From the NCBI RefSeq assembly GCF_026262505.1, contig NC_067203.1:15326392-15390391 (forward strand): 64,000 nt of DNA. Reading direction: 5' to 3'. The position numbers and the translations under genes are program-made. Source of the stretch: Trichomonas vaginalis G3. Its lineage: Eukaryota > Parabasalia > Trichomonadida > Trichomonadidae. Within the stretch, counting starts at the first letter, position 1; each line of letters opens with the position of its first letter. Below, in pieces: positions 37,111-49,074 of the stretch. Under the pieces are notes generated by a model. It worked only from the letters and a program-made list of their open reading frames with translations. It was not told the origin of the DNA and searched no databases.

Positions 37111-39015
37111 GATTCAACTTTGACAAGAATCACAAATGATTCTTCTCAAAGTTGCTCAGTGAACAACAAACACTTGTTATTGTTTATAATTCAAGTGAAT
37201 GTTGTACACAAAGACAACAATTGTCTATCAATTGTTGTCTTTGATTCAACTTTGACAAGAATCACAAATGATTCTTCTCAAAGTTGCTCAGTGAACAACA
37301 AACACTTGTTATTGTTTATAATTCAAGTGAATGTTGTACACAAAGACAACAATTGTCTATCAATTGTTGTCTTTGATTCAACTTTGACAAGAATCACAAA
37401 TGATTCTTCTCAAAGTTGCTCAGTGAACAACAAACACTTGTTATATAATTCAAGTGTTTATACACAAAGACAACCATTGTCTATCAATTGTTGTCTTTGA
37501 TTCAACTTTGACAAGAATCACAAATGATTCTTCTCAAAGTTGCTCAGTGAACAACAAACACTTGTTATTGTTTATAATTCAAGTGAATGTTGTACACAAA
37601 GACAACAATTGTCTATCAATTGTTGTCTTTGATTCAACTTTGACAAGAATCACAAATGATTCTTCTCAAAGTTGCTCAGTGAACAACAAACACTTGTTAT
37701 TGTTTATAATTCAAGTGAATGTTGTACACAAAGACAACAATTGTCTATCAATTGTTGTCTTTGATTCAACTTTGACAAGAATCACAAATGATTCTTCTCA
37801 AAGTTGCTCAGTGAACAACAAACACTTGTTATTGTTTATAATTCAAGTGAATGTTGTACACAAAGACAACAATTGTCTATCAATTGTTGTCTTTGATTCA
37901 ACTTTGACAAGAATCACAAATGATTCTTCTCAAAGTTGCTCAGTGAACAACAAACACTTGTTATTGTTTATAATTCAAGTGAATGTTGTACACAAAGACA
38001 ACAATTGTCTATCAATTGTTGTCTTTGATTCAACTTTGACAAGAATCACAAATGATTCTTCTCAAAGTTGCTCAGTGAACAACAAACACTTGTTATTGTT
38101 TATAATTCAAGTGAATGTTGTACACAAAGACAACAATTGTCTATCAATTGTTGTCTTTGATTCAACTTTGACAAGAATCACAAATGATTCTTCTCAAAGT
38201 TGCTCAGTGAACAACAAACACTTGTTATTGTTTATAATTCAAGTGAATGTTGTACACAAAGACAACAATTGTCTATCAATTGTTGTCTTTGATTCAACTT
38301 TGACAAGAATCACAAATGATTCTTCTCAAAGTTGCTCAGTGAACAACAAACACTTGTTATTGTTTATAATTCAAGTGAATGTTGTACACAAAGACAACAA
38401 TTGTCTATCAATTGTTGTCTTTGATTCAACTTTGACAAGAATCACAAATGATTCTTCTCAAAGTTGCTCAGTGAACAACAAACACTTGTTATTGTTTATA
38501 ATTCAAGTGAATGTTGTACACAAAGACAACAATTGTCTATCAATTGTTGTCTTTGATTCAACTTTGACAAGAATCACAAATGATTCTTCTCAAAGTTGCT
38601 CAGTGAACAACAAACACTTGTTATTGTTTATAATTCAAGTGAATGTTGTACACAAAGACAACAATTGTCTATCAATTGTTGTCTTTGATTCAACTTTGAC
38701 AAGAATCACAAATGATTCTTCTCAAAGTTGCTCAGTGAACAACAAACACATGTATATACATAAATAACACGTGTTTATTGATCACAAAGACAACCATTGT
38801 CTATCAATTGTTGTCTTTGATTCAACTTTGACAAGAATCACAAATGATTCTTCTCAAAGTTGCTCAGTGAACAACAAACACTTGTTATTGTTTATAATTC
38901 AAGTGAATGTTGTACACAAAGACAACAATTGTCTATCAATTGTTGTCTTTGATTCAACTTTGACAAGAATCACAAATGATTCTTCTCAAAGTTGCTCAGT
39001 GAACAACAAACACGT
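37111..39015 (+). repeat. 132-bp tandem array, right arm (~14 copies, inverted)
   Basis: Same unit as at 29.66-33.25 kb in opposite orientation and with the same consensus. Shortened or altered units at ~37.44-37.48 kb and ~38.75-38.79 kb, each missing part of the CACTTG...CAAGTG hairpin, and a changed last unit near 39.0 kb. Confidence 0.96.
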
Positions 39016-39025
39016 ATATAACCAT

Positions 39026-40371
39026 AAATAAAACATGTTTACTTTACAAATACAATTATTTAAAAATTTTAATTATATCTTTTAATTTATATTTATTTAC
39101 GTTCACATTTCTTTTATATCCTTTATATTAATATAAAATTTCGGTTGATCTTCACTCTTTTTCACATATTTTTTCAATAAAATACCCAATTTTTGTATTT
39201 ATTCTGATTAATATTTTTCACTGTTAATTTTATTGATATCTCAAACTATTTCAACATTTAGTTTCTTAAAAACTCTATTTTTTGTTCTCTCTCTCAATTT
39301 TCAAAAGTCATTAATTTTGCATTACTTTATTTAAAATATAATTAACATTGGATAAAAACATTTATTATAATGCCATTTTGGATCAATCTTATGATATTTC
39401 AAATCTTTTAAAATACACTCATTCATAACAAATAGTTGCCCTAGACATGTGCGTAACCTCTGTGTACGATATTCCAACACCTTACGACCTGTATGCAAGT
39501 TTTTAATTATTGAATAAAAAAACAACAACATACCGTACTTCGAGTATAAAACATGTATACCCTAATAAAAACAAAAATTAGGACATATTTGATTTATGAT
39601 TTCTTTTCACAAATCGAAATTTTGATCTCTCAATTTTAAACATTTTTCAAAAAAAAACTTATAAATATATTTCTTATTGTATAATATTGAAAAATAAATC
39701 ATCATGGATGAATATTACTATTTATTTATTCGATCTAAATATAGAGTAGGTGACAAAAGTGCATACTCTTAAACAACCGTCGGATTTCCGGGTGAAATCG
39801 TGACACACTTTCGTCTTTCGTAGGCAGTGGTGGTTGTTACAAAAGGTAACTTCGAATGTAGCGTGAAATCTGCAAAAAAAATTCTGAAATTTGAATGGAG
39901 AACACAAAAATTGAATAGTTTACGTCAATAAAAAAGAGAAAAATGAAGCCAATGTGTCTCGAACCTAGGACTTAGAGCAGCAATCCCACTGTTTATCCCA
40001 TTACACTACATGCATCTCTCACCTTAGTGAATGAGATCAACTATATGATAACTTTTTCCCCATTATATTCTTGTGGAAAAGTGACAAATAGCAACTTTGA
40101 CCCTCTCTCTCTAAATATAGAAATAATATCTACTCTATATAAAAATAACAATTATTTAATTATATTGAAATTTTTATTATTTGATTAATATATTTTATGT
40201 GATATCTTAAATAGCAATAAAAACTACACCACATAGTTATTCTAGGGTACCTTCATCTACTTCTAGAATTATAGGCTCTGGATTCGAATCTATGGTGCGC
40301 TATTGATAAAGTAAATTTCTCCATAGGCCCCCAAAAAATTGACAACCCAGGAATTATAGGGTAATAAGAAA
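39026..40371. other. Gene-poor AT-rich stretch with one tRNA-like relic
   Basis: No supported protein gene. At ~39955-40015 (minus strand) lies a tRNA-like sequence with an A-box-like TAGTGTAATGG and a B-box-like GGTTCGAGACA, but the T stem and acceptor stem do not pair, so I do not call a tRNA. Simple AT-rich DNA otherwise. Confidence 0.4.
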
Positions 40372-40446
40372 AAATCTTATGGTTCAACAAGATAAGTGAA
40401 CATCTTTCCGCCTTTGACATCAATTTCACCACGTTCTTTGATTTGC
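40372..40446 (-). pseudogene. Fragment: duplicated 3' end of an adenylyl cyclase gene
   Basis: About 75 bases encode IKERGEIDVKGGKMFTYLVEP plus a stop, the same C-terminus as the cyclase gene that ends at 40529, at 150 bp spacing. Only a few bases differ. It is either the remnant of a second tandem cyclase gene or a local duplication of the 3' end. Confidence 0.8.
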
Positions 40447-40528
40447 AGCTCATGTAAAACCCCTTTTTAATATATTAATAATAATCTAGATTTAATAAAA
40501 ACAAAAAAAATAATGAAAACAAAAAATC

Positions 40529-43500
40529 TTATGGTTCTACGAGATAAGTGAACATCTTTCCGCCTTTGACATCAATTTCACCACGTTCTTTGATTTCGAA
40601 CTGTTGGCCATAGATAAGTTCATAAACTGGGCGGCTGATGTGGACTTTCATTGGGACACCTTTGTTCTCCATCTCGTGTGCCATGTTGATTGCCGGACCA
40701 AGGATTTCGAATGTCGGCTTCTCGGTGCCAATGACACCGGCGACAATTGGTCCTCCTGTGTTGATACCAACACGAATACGCAAGTTCTCTTTCTCGCGTT
40801 CATCGATCTCGAGAAGTTTCTTGATGACTAGTGTGCCGAAGTCGACAACTTCTTTAGCGTGAACTGCTGGCTGATTGACTTCATCGAAGATACCACCAGC
40901 AGCCATGTAACAGTCACCAATGCATTTGATCTTTGTCATTGTCTTGTGTGCATTTGTGATTGCATCGAATTCCTTGAACATGATATTCAACATTCTCATG
41001 ACATACTGTGCATCATGAGAGCCACACCATGGTGTGAATTCGACAACATCCAAGAAGAGGACTGTTGCTGATTGGACTGAGAATGAGATGTTCTTTTCAC
41101 CTGCTTGAACTCTTTGGACTAACATTGGTGGCAATATTGATGCCAACATTTGGTCTGATTTCTTCTTTTCATCAGCAATCAACTTCTCGTGCATCATGTT
41201 TTGTGTTTCATCTCTTCCTGAGTATATTCTTCTTCCACTCATGACTGATGTTGTCCAGTCAAGATAGATTTTTTCTGTGTCATCCTTCTTGAAGATGAGT
41301 TTCTGTCCTTGTGTAAAAACTTTCTCAATCTCTCCATCAGCAATGAATCTTCCTGATTTGAAGAAGTCTTTAATTGGTGTATCTCTGATTTCGTCTTCTT
41401 TGATGCCGAACATTGTTTCGAATGAGTTATTGACTGAGATGACTTTTCCTGTTTCATCTTGGCAGACAATAATGACTTCATTCAGCCTGTTGACGACATC
41501 ATTTGTGAATTCGGCTGATTTCTGTGATTGATCATCGTGTGTTTTATATGTGTAGTTGCCAATCAACAAGTCCATAACACGTTGGTTTCCTAATGTTGCT
41601 GATGATGGACATTTGAGGAATAGCTTCAATGTGAACTTAAGGAGTTTATCTTCTTTCACTGCCATTACTATAATGATCAAAGACAAAAATGATGTTGAGA
41701 TAATGAACATTGCTGAATAGAAGTTTTGTTCGAAATCTTCGCTTCCAATCTTTTCTACAATGATTGGAACAATTGATTCTTCAGCATGCCAGAAGAAAGT
41801 AAGGTATAGTTCAACAGGACCGATCTGCCAAAGTTGTGGTAAGTTCTGGTGTGATGGATTCATGTAATATGGATTAGGAACAGTCATCAAGCCATAATAT
41901 CTCTTCATAATCATTGTTGCAACGTATAATTGCTGAGCTGCACTCAAACAATGGGTAGAATCCTGAAGTCTTGTTGGTGGCTCTAAGATATTGAAGCATG
42001 TCAAAGCATTTGATGCATCATTGATAGATTGTTGCATTTCACTAAATGGAATTTCTCTTCTGTCTTCACCACCTAATCTGATCATCTGGAAATATGAAAC
42101 TAACATTGGAATTCTCTCTTTGATGTTATCTATCTCCTCATCAAGGCTGACAATTGATGGTCTCAATGCTGGATGGTACATTGCCATTGAAATCTTGAAG
42201 AAAGAAGCCATGATACTGTAAAGATAGGAGTTTGCACCAAAGAGATAGTTAATGTGATGGCAGTTATAAACAACATTCTCTGATGCAGAAATGTAGCTTT
42301 GCATTGAAACGTAGTAGCTCAAGCATCCCAAAACTGTGATCACTAGTATGCAGAAACCAATAACTAATTCAATTGATGCCTTTGATGAACCATCGGAAAT
42401 ACTGGAGAATAATTTAATGATACTCTCTTCTTGTTTGTTCAATTCGATATCATTTGATGAGGATGAAGATGTCATTGTTTTTGTTTCATCACCCTTCCTG
42501 CTTGTATACGAAGCAGAAATTGATGAAATAACTGTCTTTGGTAATGTTGTTAAAACATAAAGGACTTCATATCTGTTTCTTCTAAGTTTCTTGATCTGTA
42601 AAAGATAAATAGTTGGATAAATAATAGCACAAGCAACAATTGCTAAAATGATTGTAAGCTCGAAGTACAATTGATATGATTTGTTGTTCTTCTTCAAGAA
42701 ATCAATCATTTCAAGAAGTGCTTGATTCAAAAGAAGCAAAGCATTTTGGCAATTGTTTCTTGCTGTTAATGAATCTGCTCCATTAGCAATTTCAACTGTG
42801 ATCTCTGGAAGATCTGTGATTCTTCCAATAACTGCTGCAAGTTGATAGCTGATATCTGTTGTTGAAGCAAGAACATCATGTTTAAATGTATTGTTCAAAT
42901 AATAGGAATAATTTGTGATCTTTGTAAACATAATATCTCTCACTTTTTCTATATGCGGATCTCCTACTTTGTAATTTCTTAATGGACTAACAACTTCACT
43001 CGCTGTTGAAACTGTTTGAGCAATCCAACGAATGATATCAATTGTTTTTGAGTATCCAGCAAAAGCATCCCAATTTAATGTAATTCGGAATGGAATTTCC
43101 ATTTCAATCTTCTTTGATGGATCATATGGATCATCCAAACTCTGTAAAATGTATCTGCCTGCGAAAGCTGTGAGCATGCAAATGATATCACGAGTATCTG
43201 CAATACCTTTCATGAAATTGACTGGATCTTCTAAGACAACTGCAAATTCGTAGTAAACACCAAGCATAATGATAAGCGGAATAATGATTACAAAGAGCTC
43301 TGCAAGAACTGTTGTCCAAATGATAAAATGAATTGAAGGAATCTTGTGATTCTGAATATGCTTGTAAATTGTTTCAACAGCTTCATAGTTTTCGGTATCA
43401 TCAAAGAGTGTATCGTCAAGTCCAGCTTGTGACTCGACTTCTACGATTTTCTGGATGTCAGTATCAACACAAACATCTGGAATTGTTGGAAATGCGATCA

Positions 43501-45177
43501 TACCAAGCTCATGAATTGTATCTTCTGCAACGCTAATACCTCTCTAGAGCTTTTGAAGTATATCTATGGCAGATTTGGTAGCAACTGGGTCACCTTTGAT
43601 ATCATTAAGGAACATTACGTATTGGCGAGCCACGTATTTGTTGTTATGGTATTGCATTAACAAATGGTTCATTTCTACTTCGCATTCTTCTACCGAATCT
43701 TTTGTATTTCGAATTTTTCCATTTCGGTAGTGTTTCCTTGTAACGTAAGATCCCAAATGTTTCTCAGACGTTTCTTAGTCTTGTTGAACATTTTAGAGAG
43801 CTTGGAAATCTTACTTTTGAGTTGCTGTGTAAATTTGGTTTCTCTTGTCTTAATTATGTATCCTGTGGAGCTTAGTAAAACAGATTGGACGATTTTTGCA
43901 TTGGTTTTCATCTGGGAAACGTTTTGTGCAATAAATGAGAGCTGGAGGTTTTCTTCTGGGTAAATCGCGATAAATTTTGCATAAAGTGCCCAAGCTGCTA
44001 TGTTGTCCTTCCATTCCTGTACTGCAAGCTTGAATATTTTGAAGCTTACGCATATTGGATGGCAGTACATGAAGCCAGTTGGTAAAATTTGCTTCCACTT
44101 CCTGATACTCTTCAAGATAGTGATATCCTGTGTATCATCTATTTCATCTAAGAGCTTAAGATCGTTTTTCATTCGACGGTTAATGAAGATGTAAGTACCT
44201 ACAAAAACGATTAAGCCAAGACCAATGACTCCGACGAAGAAATATGGCCCCCATGGCTCCTCTGCAAAGACAGTATATAAGTTTGCTGCACAGAGAAGTA
44301 TACCAAGGATACTTCCACCTAAAGCCATAACTTGATCCCGTTTCTTAACGAAAGTTCCACAATCAAAGACGGTGGATGCACAGTAAATGTAAAGGAAGAT
44401 GGAAAGGATCATCATTGCTGCTGAAGGATATGAACCAAAGTTAGTTGTTAAAGCAGATGCAAAAGTAACAATAGTTGTTGTGATCAAAAGCCTGGTCTGT
44501 GGAGCTCCTTCAATTGATTGGAATGACACTTGTCTGAATACCAATGAAATTGAATAGGCTTTGATGATAATCCACATCCACATAAGAATCGCAATGGCTG
44601 ATGTGGCAACAGCTATGCTTGATTTAACATCCGTAGCAACATCCTTGGAAATGTAGCCTGATAAAATTTGTCCGCAGTATTGAGCTGAAATTGGGACAAA
44701 AAGAAATGGACCAATTGCTAAATAGATGCTAAGCGCAATTGTTGAGAAGTTCGATACCTTTGATGACTTTTTGAACTTGAAAGCGACAACTACAAGGTAA
44801 ATTCCAAATATAATGAGTAAGGAATTAACGACGTATAGAATAATCCAGCCGTTACCTCTTCTATATTGTAGTGGAATTAAATGGAAAAATACAGTAAGAA
44901 CGCTCATTACTTTAAAAGTGAATGTTCCGGGCACAAAAGAGTTAAGATTAGCAGCCATGAAAAAGCCACCAAGTAACTCCAGGAACCTGAAGAATGTAAC
45001 AATATTGTAAACGAAAGACATCCTTGGTGCATAAATATCAAAGTAATTAAACAAAGAAGTAAGTGCATCAATTAAACGCTCATTCAGAGGAATATCAATT
45101 AGACCTTCATATCTACTGATGGATGATGTGGCAAAGTCAGTTGATGTGATAGAGGTCTGGGACGTTACCTCTTCCAT
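40529..45177 (-). pseudogene. Receptor-type adenylyl cyclase (multi-TM, PAS, cyclase domain), broken
   Basis: The 5' part (45177 to ~43.7 kb, MEEVTSQTSITST) encodes about ten membrane segments. A middle segment (~43.5-43.75 kb) continues as a cytosolic linker, and a 990-codon part follows with two further groups of TM helices, an extracellular-type helical region, a PAS domain (~41.38-41.49 kb, VNNSFETMFGIKEDEI) and a class III cyclase domain. Metal-binding aspartates are seen in FLDVVEFT (~41.05 kb) and IGDCYMA (~40.91 kb); GPAINMAHEMENKG lacks the usual Arg of N-x-x-x-R. Two lesions are visible: a frameshift between ~43690 and 43756, and an in-frame TAG at 43544-43546 with clear coding on both sides. 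It belongs to a large expanded trichomonad cyclase family making cAMP at the membrane. Probably non-functional as one protein. Confidence 0.85.
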
Positions 45178-45180
45178 CTA

Positions 45181-45187
45181 AAAATGA
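45181..45187 (-). promoter_or_regulatory. Inr-like TCATTTT before the cyclase gene
   Basis: On the minus strand TCATTTTTAG directly precedes the ATG at 45177. It matches the trichomonad initiator consensus and spacing, supporting the start choice. Confidence 0.55.
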
Positions 45188-46702
45188 ATTGTTTTGTTAA
45201 AAATATCGACAATAAGTTTTGAAAGGCATTGAAACTTAATATTACACGCAATATGAAAATTAATTGATGATTTGGATCTAGATAGTGGATAAAAGGACTT
45301 CTGATTTTGATTTGATATAATTTAAAAAGTTTATTTTTGAGATAATTGAATTTTTTTGTTAATCGTTTGAATTGAGAAGATAATTGAAAATTAGGAGAAG
45401 TAAAAATAAGAGAGTTGATAGAATTTAAAGGTGATTAATATTATTGAGGAATTATTAATTCTGATAGCAGTATTCTTTGAAAAATCGAACTACATTCAAT
45501 TTTTATTTATAAAATTAATTGTTCAGTTGGAACTATTATGGTATGGTATATTTATCAATAATCATTATCGAAGAATTTGATAAAGGAATTAAGTTTTGAA
45601 TTTCTTTTTTCAAATTAAATGGAAAATATGCTTGATCAAATTCTTTAAAAGAAGAAATCGATTTGAGATAAATCGATCATATTTTGAATATAAATTTTGA
45701 AAGTTTTAAATAGTATTTCTGATAACATTAATATAACTCAATTAAAAGTTATTTTCGTGTAATTTATAATGTACATCTTATGTCTAAAATGATTCATTTC
45801 ACGTTTTTAGGTTATTATTTGAATTCTGAAATTTCTCATTCAATCTTTTTCAAAGGGTTTTCAAATATTTTATACGTTCAAATTTGTTTTTGCTCTCATA
45901 TAAAAGATAACTATTATTACTATCTCATAACTCCGATTTCTTCGTTTATTCAATTTTTTCAAAAGATTATTAAAAGAGAAAATTATCCTTTGAGATGTGT
46001 TACTAAATAAAGAAAGTGTTTAAAGTTTAAACCAACTAAATTGAATTAATTAATCTTATTGCACGTTAATTTATAAATCGATCTTTCCTTTATCATCATG
46101 ATTTTCTATACAAATTAAATTTTATTATAGTTTCTTTTAATTGAATATGCGATTTTCAATTAAAAAAATCCCAAATGAGTTTTATAATTATATATATGAT
46201 TTGATGATATATTTTAATTTCAAATAAATATCTCAATTTTTAAATTGATAAAAAACCAATTCAAAAACATTTCGGTTTGTATTGTTTCAATAAAGTAACA
46301 ATTGATCGACTAGTACTAATAATATCTATTATTTTCATTAATTTTTAAAATAGTGAACTAAAGATTGATATCACCAACTAACTTAGATTTTATGCATTTA
46401 TTGAGAATAATCTTATATCTATTTCGGTAATTGAGTTCATAAATTATACTCATGGCTCCTAATAGTATAATTATTCTATCATGTTTTACGAAAAGGAGTT
46501 GTACTTCATATTTGCTATAAATATGTTCTAGGTAATCTGAAATTACATATTTAAGTATTTAGCTGCTAATTTGTCTTGAATTTAAAAAATAATATTTCTT
46601 ATGTTTTGCCATGGTTTGTAATTTAATATGATAGTAAAAGAATCCATCGTTGATTAAAATAAACAAATATCTTTAATTACATTTTTAACAAACAAAAATT
46701 TA
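45188..46702. other. Gene-free AT-rich intergenic region
   Basis: Between the cyclase 5' end and the coiled-coil gene 3' end. Short frames here lack coding character. No repeats or structures noted. Confidence 0.5.
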
Positions 46703-48049
46703 TTACTTCTTCTGAGTTTTCACGAATTTTTGGGTTGAGCTGTCTTTTTGGCCATAAGTTCTCTGGCTCTCGGACGCCGAAGCAGTATTTGATGTTTTTT
46801 GTCTTGATAACATCTTTTTATCAGCTTTCTCGTCTTTATCTGATTTTACAGACTTTTTCTCTATACCAGACATATCCTGGGAAATGTTTGCCAGTTTTCT
46901 GATTACAGCATTTAAGCCGGAAGAGTGTTGTGAGAGTTCATCTTTTGTAGGGCCTTTTTCTTGCAATTCTAGGCTTGTTAAGATGAATATTGCGGCTTCG
47001 TTCATTACGTACATAAGTTCTTGTTGCTTTCTAAGTTTTTCATCGCGAATAAATTCCGCATGCTTCAAACTTTTTTCTTGTAATGACACTTGGCGCTTAA
47101 GATTATCGTTTTCTTGCTGAGCATTTGTTAAGCGCTCATTTAGTTCTGCAATTTTATTGTTCATTCTGTTCCTCAAAGCATCTAATTTTTGATTTGATGT
47201 TTCTATGGCTTCTTCCACCTTTTTAGCTGTATCATTGAGTTTTGATTTGAAATCTACGGCCTGTGTTGTTAAGTTCTTTTCTGTATCTGTTAGAAGACGC
47301 CTTTGTTGTTCAAGATCTTGTAATTGATGGCGAAGTTGATCGTTTTTCTTAATGACTTCAAGTGTATTATTGTTATCAGCCTTCAGAGCTTCTCTTTTAG
47401 CTTCTGTCTCGTGTAGAATCTTTGTTGTGGCCAAATCAAGGTGTAAATCTTGAAACTCTGTTGCAAATGAGTCAGCTTCTGCTAAATCATGAGAGAGCTG
47501 TTTCTCATAGTATTCTCTTTGCGCTTGAAGCTTCTTATGAATGGCAGATTGTTCTGCTAATCTTTCTTTTCTTTCTTTCGAAATAAGTTGTGAAATATTA
47601 CGCATCTGTTCATCCATTTGGTGCTTATGCTCTTGGAACTCTCGTAAACCACGAAGCTGGTGTAAAGCGACTTGGATCTTTGATTTCAAATTTGTTTCGA
47701 TTTCATGAGCTTGGTATTGCATTGCTTCGACTTGAGACTCATATTTTTCTTTTTGAGACTCAACTTCTATTTCAAGTTGTCTCAATTTCGAATTTAATCG
47801 CTCTTTTTCTTTTTCTGCTGTTTCAATTGCATGATTAAGATATTTAATTCTGTCGTTTTGTGATTCCTTCTTTCTATCAACGTCTAAAGCAACAGATTGC
47901 AATTGTTTCTTAAATTCTTGAATAACTTGGTTTGCACGAGTCCTAGAAGACTTAATATTCATTAATTCATTCTCCAAACACTCTGTTTCTACTGTAAGTT
48001 TCTGAACTTGTTGTATTTGATCACCTTTAATTTCGATTTTTTTATCCAT
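46703..48049 (-). CDS. Coiled-coil protein (448 aa), possibly flagellar/basal-body
   Basis: Starts MDKKIEIKGDQIQQVQKL (ATG at 48049). Residues ~5-340 form an almost continuous heptad coiled coil with few breaks; ~345-390 is a short helical domain (LMYVMNEAAIFILTSLELQEKG), and the last ~55 residues are a basic Ser/Lys/Gln tail. The layout and the central EFQEHKHQMDEQMRNISQLI-type helix recall the DUF4515/BBOF1-CFAP157 class of basal-body and axoneme proteins. That match is from general pattern only; other cytoskeletal coiled coils fit too. The organism group is flagellated, so the idea is reasonable. The frame is complete and looks like ordinary host coding DNA. It ends ~140 bp from the MULE transposon. 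Confidence 0.75.
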   Translation of the reverse strand: MDKKIEIKGDQIQQVQKLTVETECLENELMNIKSSRTRANQVIQEFKKQLQSVALDVDRKKESQNDRIKYLNHAIETAEKEKERLNSKLRQLEIEVESQKEKYESQVEAMQYQAHEIETNLKSKIQVALHQLRGLREFQEHKHQMDEQMRNISQLISKERKERLAEQSAIHKKLQAQREYYEKQLSHDLAEADSFATEFQDLHLDLATTKILHETEAKREALKADNNNTLEVIKKNDQLRHQLQDLEQQRRLLTDTEKNLTTQAVDFKSKLNDTAKKVEEAIETSNQKLDALRNRMNNKIAELNERLTNAQQENDNLKRQVSLQEKSLKHAEFIRDEKLRKQQELMYVMNEAAIFILTSLELQEKGPTKDELSQHSSGLNAVIRKLANISQDMSGIEKKSVKSDKDEKADKKMLSRQKTSNTASASESQRTYGQKDSSTQKFVKTQKK

Positions 48050-48177
48050 TTGAAAAAAAATTACGTTATAATTTTAGATTCTTTTAAAAAAAGCTGAAAA
48101 CAATTAATTAGCTCTATTTCTCTGTAACAATGAATTTACCAACTAGAATGTAATTGAAATGTCAATGATTTGAATAA

Positions 48178-48186
48178 GATATTTGA
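48178..48186 (+). repeat. Target-site duplication GATATTTGA, left copy (right copy 56144-56152)
   Basis: Perfect 9-bp direct repeat flanking the inverted ends of the MULE. Length fits Mutator-type transposition. Confidence 0.85.
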
Positions 48187-48640
48187 GGTTGAAAGTTACA
48201 AGCTCTCAATTTTCGTCCCTTTTGTACGTTTATTATAATTGTAGCATATTGTCATCAAGCACGCGACTAACCAGCAAAGACGTGTCCTCTAATTCCGTCC
48301 CTAGTTCAAGAATCTGGAACTATTTAAGCAAAAACATTCGATTTCAAAATCAATCATTCTTTATTCAACGAGTAAAACATTAAAGTATGATTTGTCATAC
48401 ACGGAATAATGACAAGCTCTTAGAGTATGTTTAGTACAGAGTTACTGCCAACTTGAGTTCTTGAATTTGGTAAGTTAGAACAAAAGAAGCCATATGTCGC
48501 ATCTAAGGACTTGTACTTATCAGAGTATTACTAAATGTTTAAGAATGTTAGTTATTCGTCCCAAACTCGTACGTTTCCACGCGAATCTTGATAATAAATA
48601 TACTATTTTGGACTTTTTGCAATAAATCTCTTTTTACCAC
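48187..48640 (+). repeat. MULE left terminal inverted repeat
   Basis: Pairs with 55690-56143. Shared blocks in order: AGCTCTCAATTTTCG, ACGTTTAT, AAAGACGTGTCCTCTA, AAGCCATA, CGTCCCAAACTC, GATAATAAATATACTATTTT, CAATAAATCTCT. Roughly 70-75% alike by eye. Confidence 0.85.
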
Positions 48641-49074
48641 ATTAGCATATCTGTGTGTATGCTACTTAACCTCTTTAGAGACCATTAAGATAATGTTTTT
48701 TGATACTTTTTCAAGACTATGCCATAAAGTAAACGAATAATTTACAAAATGATATTAAAAAATTTAATTTTATTATGCTTTTATAAATATTGAAACTTTT
48801 TAGGACTATTTTAAAAATGTAAATAGATCAATCATTTTAATATTAGATAAGATAATCTAAAGACGTCAGATGTTTCAATAACTTCAGATCAATGACTAAT
48901 ATGAAATTTAAGATTTGTGTTAATTTAAGAATTAACAATGGAATCTGGTTTAGAAAGATGGAAAGCATAGAGAATCTAAAGGATAAGAGAGATTAAATAC
49001 AAAATGCTGCATAAAAAGGCAGATCAGTGAGAAGAAATCATGAGGTTAAAAAGGAACATTCAAATTAGAATATA
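48641..49074. other. MULE interior, AT-rich, no gene
   Basis: Nothing coding or repeated seen between the left end repeat and the 94-bp units. Confidence 0.5.

Larger units (their letters stand above)
29660..39025. mobile_element. Foldback-like element 2: inverted 132-bp arrays around a nested palindrome
   Basis: A direct array of 132-bp units (29660-33252) is repeated in inverted orientation at 37111-39015. Between them lie 122-bp hairpin units, a near-perfect inverted repeat with ~0.7-kb arms, and one unknown gene. The symmetric outer arrays with the same near-identical units fit a foldback-type element whose arms expand by unequal exchange. No transposase was recognised inside. I do not see clear target duplications. 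A pure satellite locus that inverted is the alternative. Confidence 0.6.

Noticed and set aside
29660-39015. CRISPR-like array
   Set aside because: Units are identical throughout with no variable spacers, far too long, and the genome is eukaryotic.
39950-40020. Functional tRNA gene on the minus strand
   Set aside because: Box A and box B are present but the T stem and acceptor stem do not pair.
45780-46010. 76-codon frame
   Set aside because: Composition is that of random AT-rich DNA, with no start context or recognisable domain.
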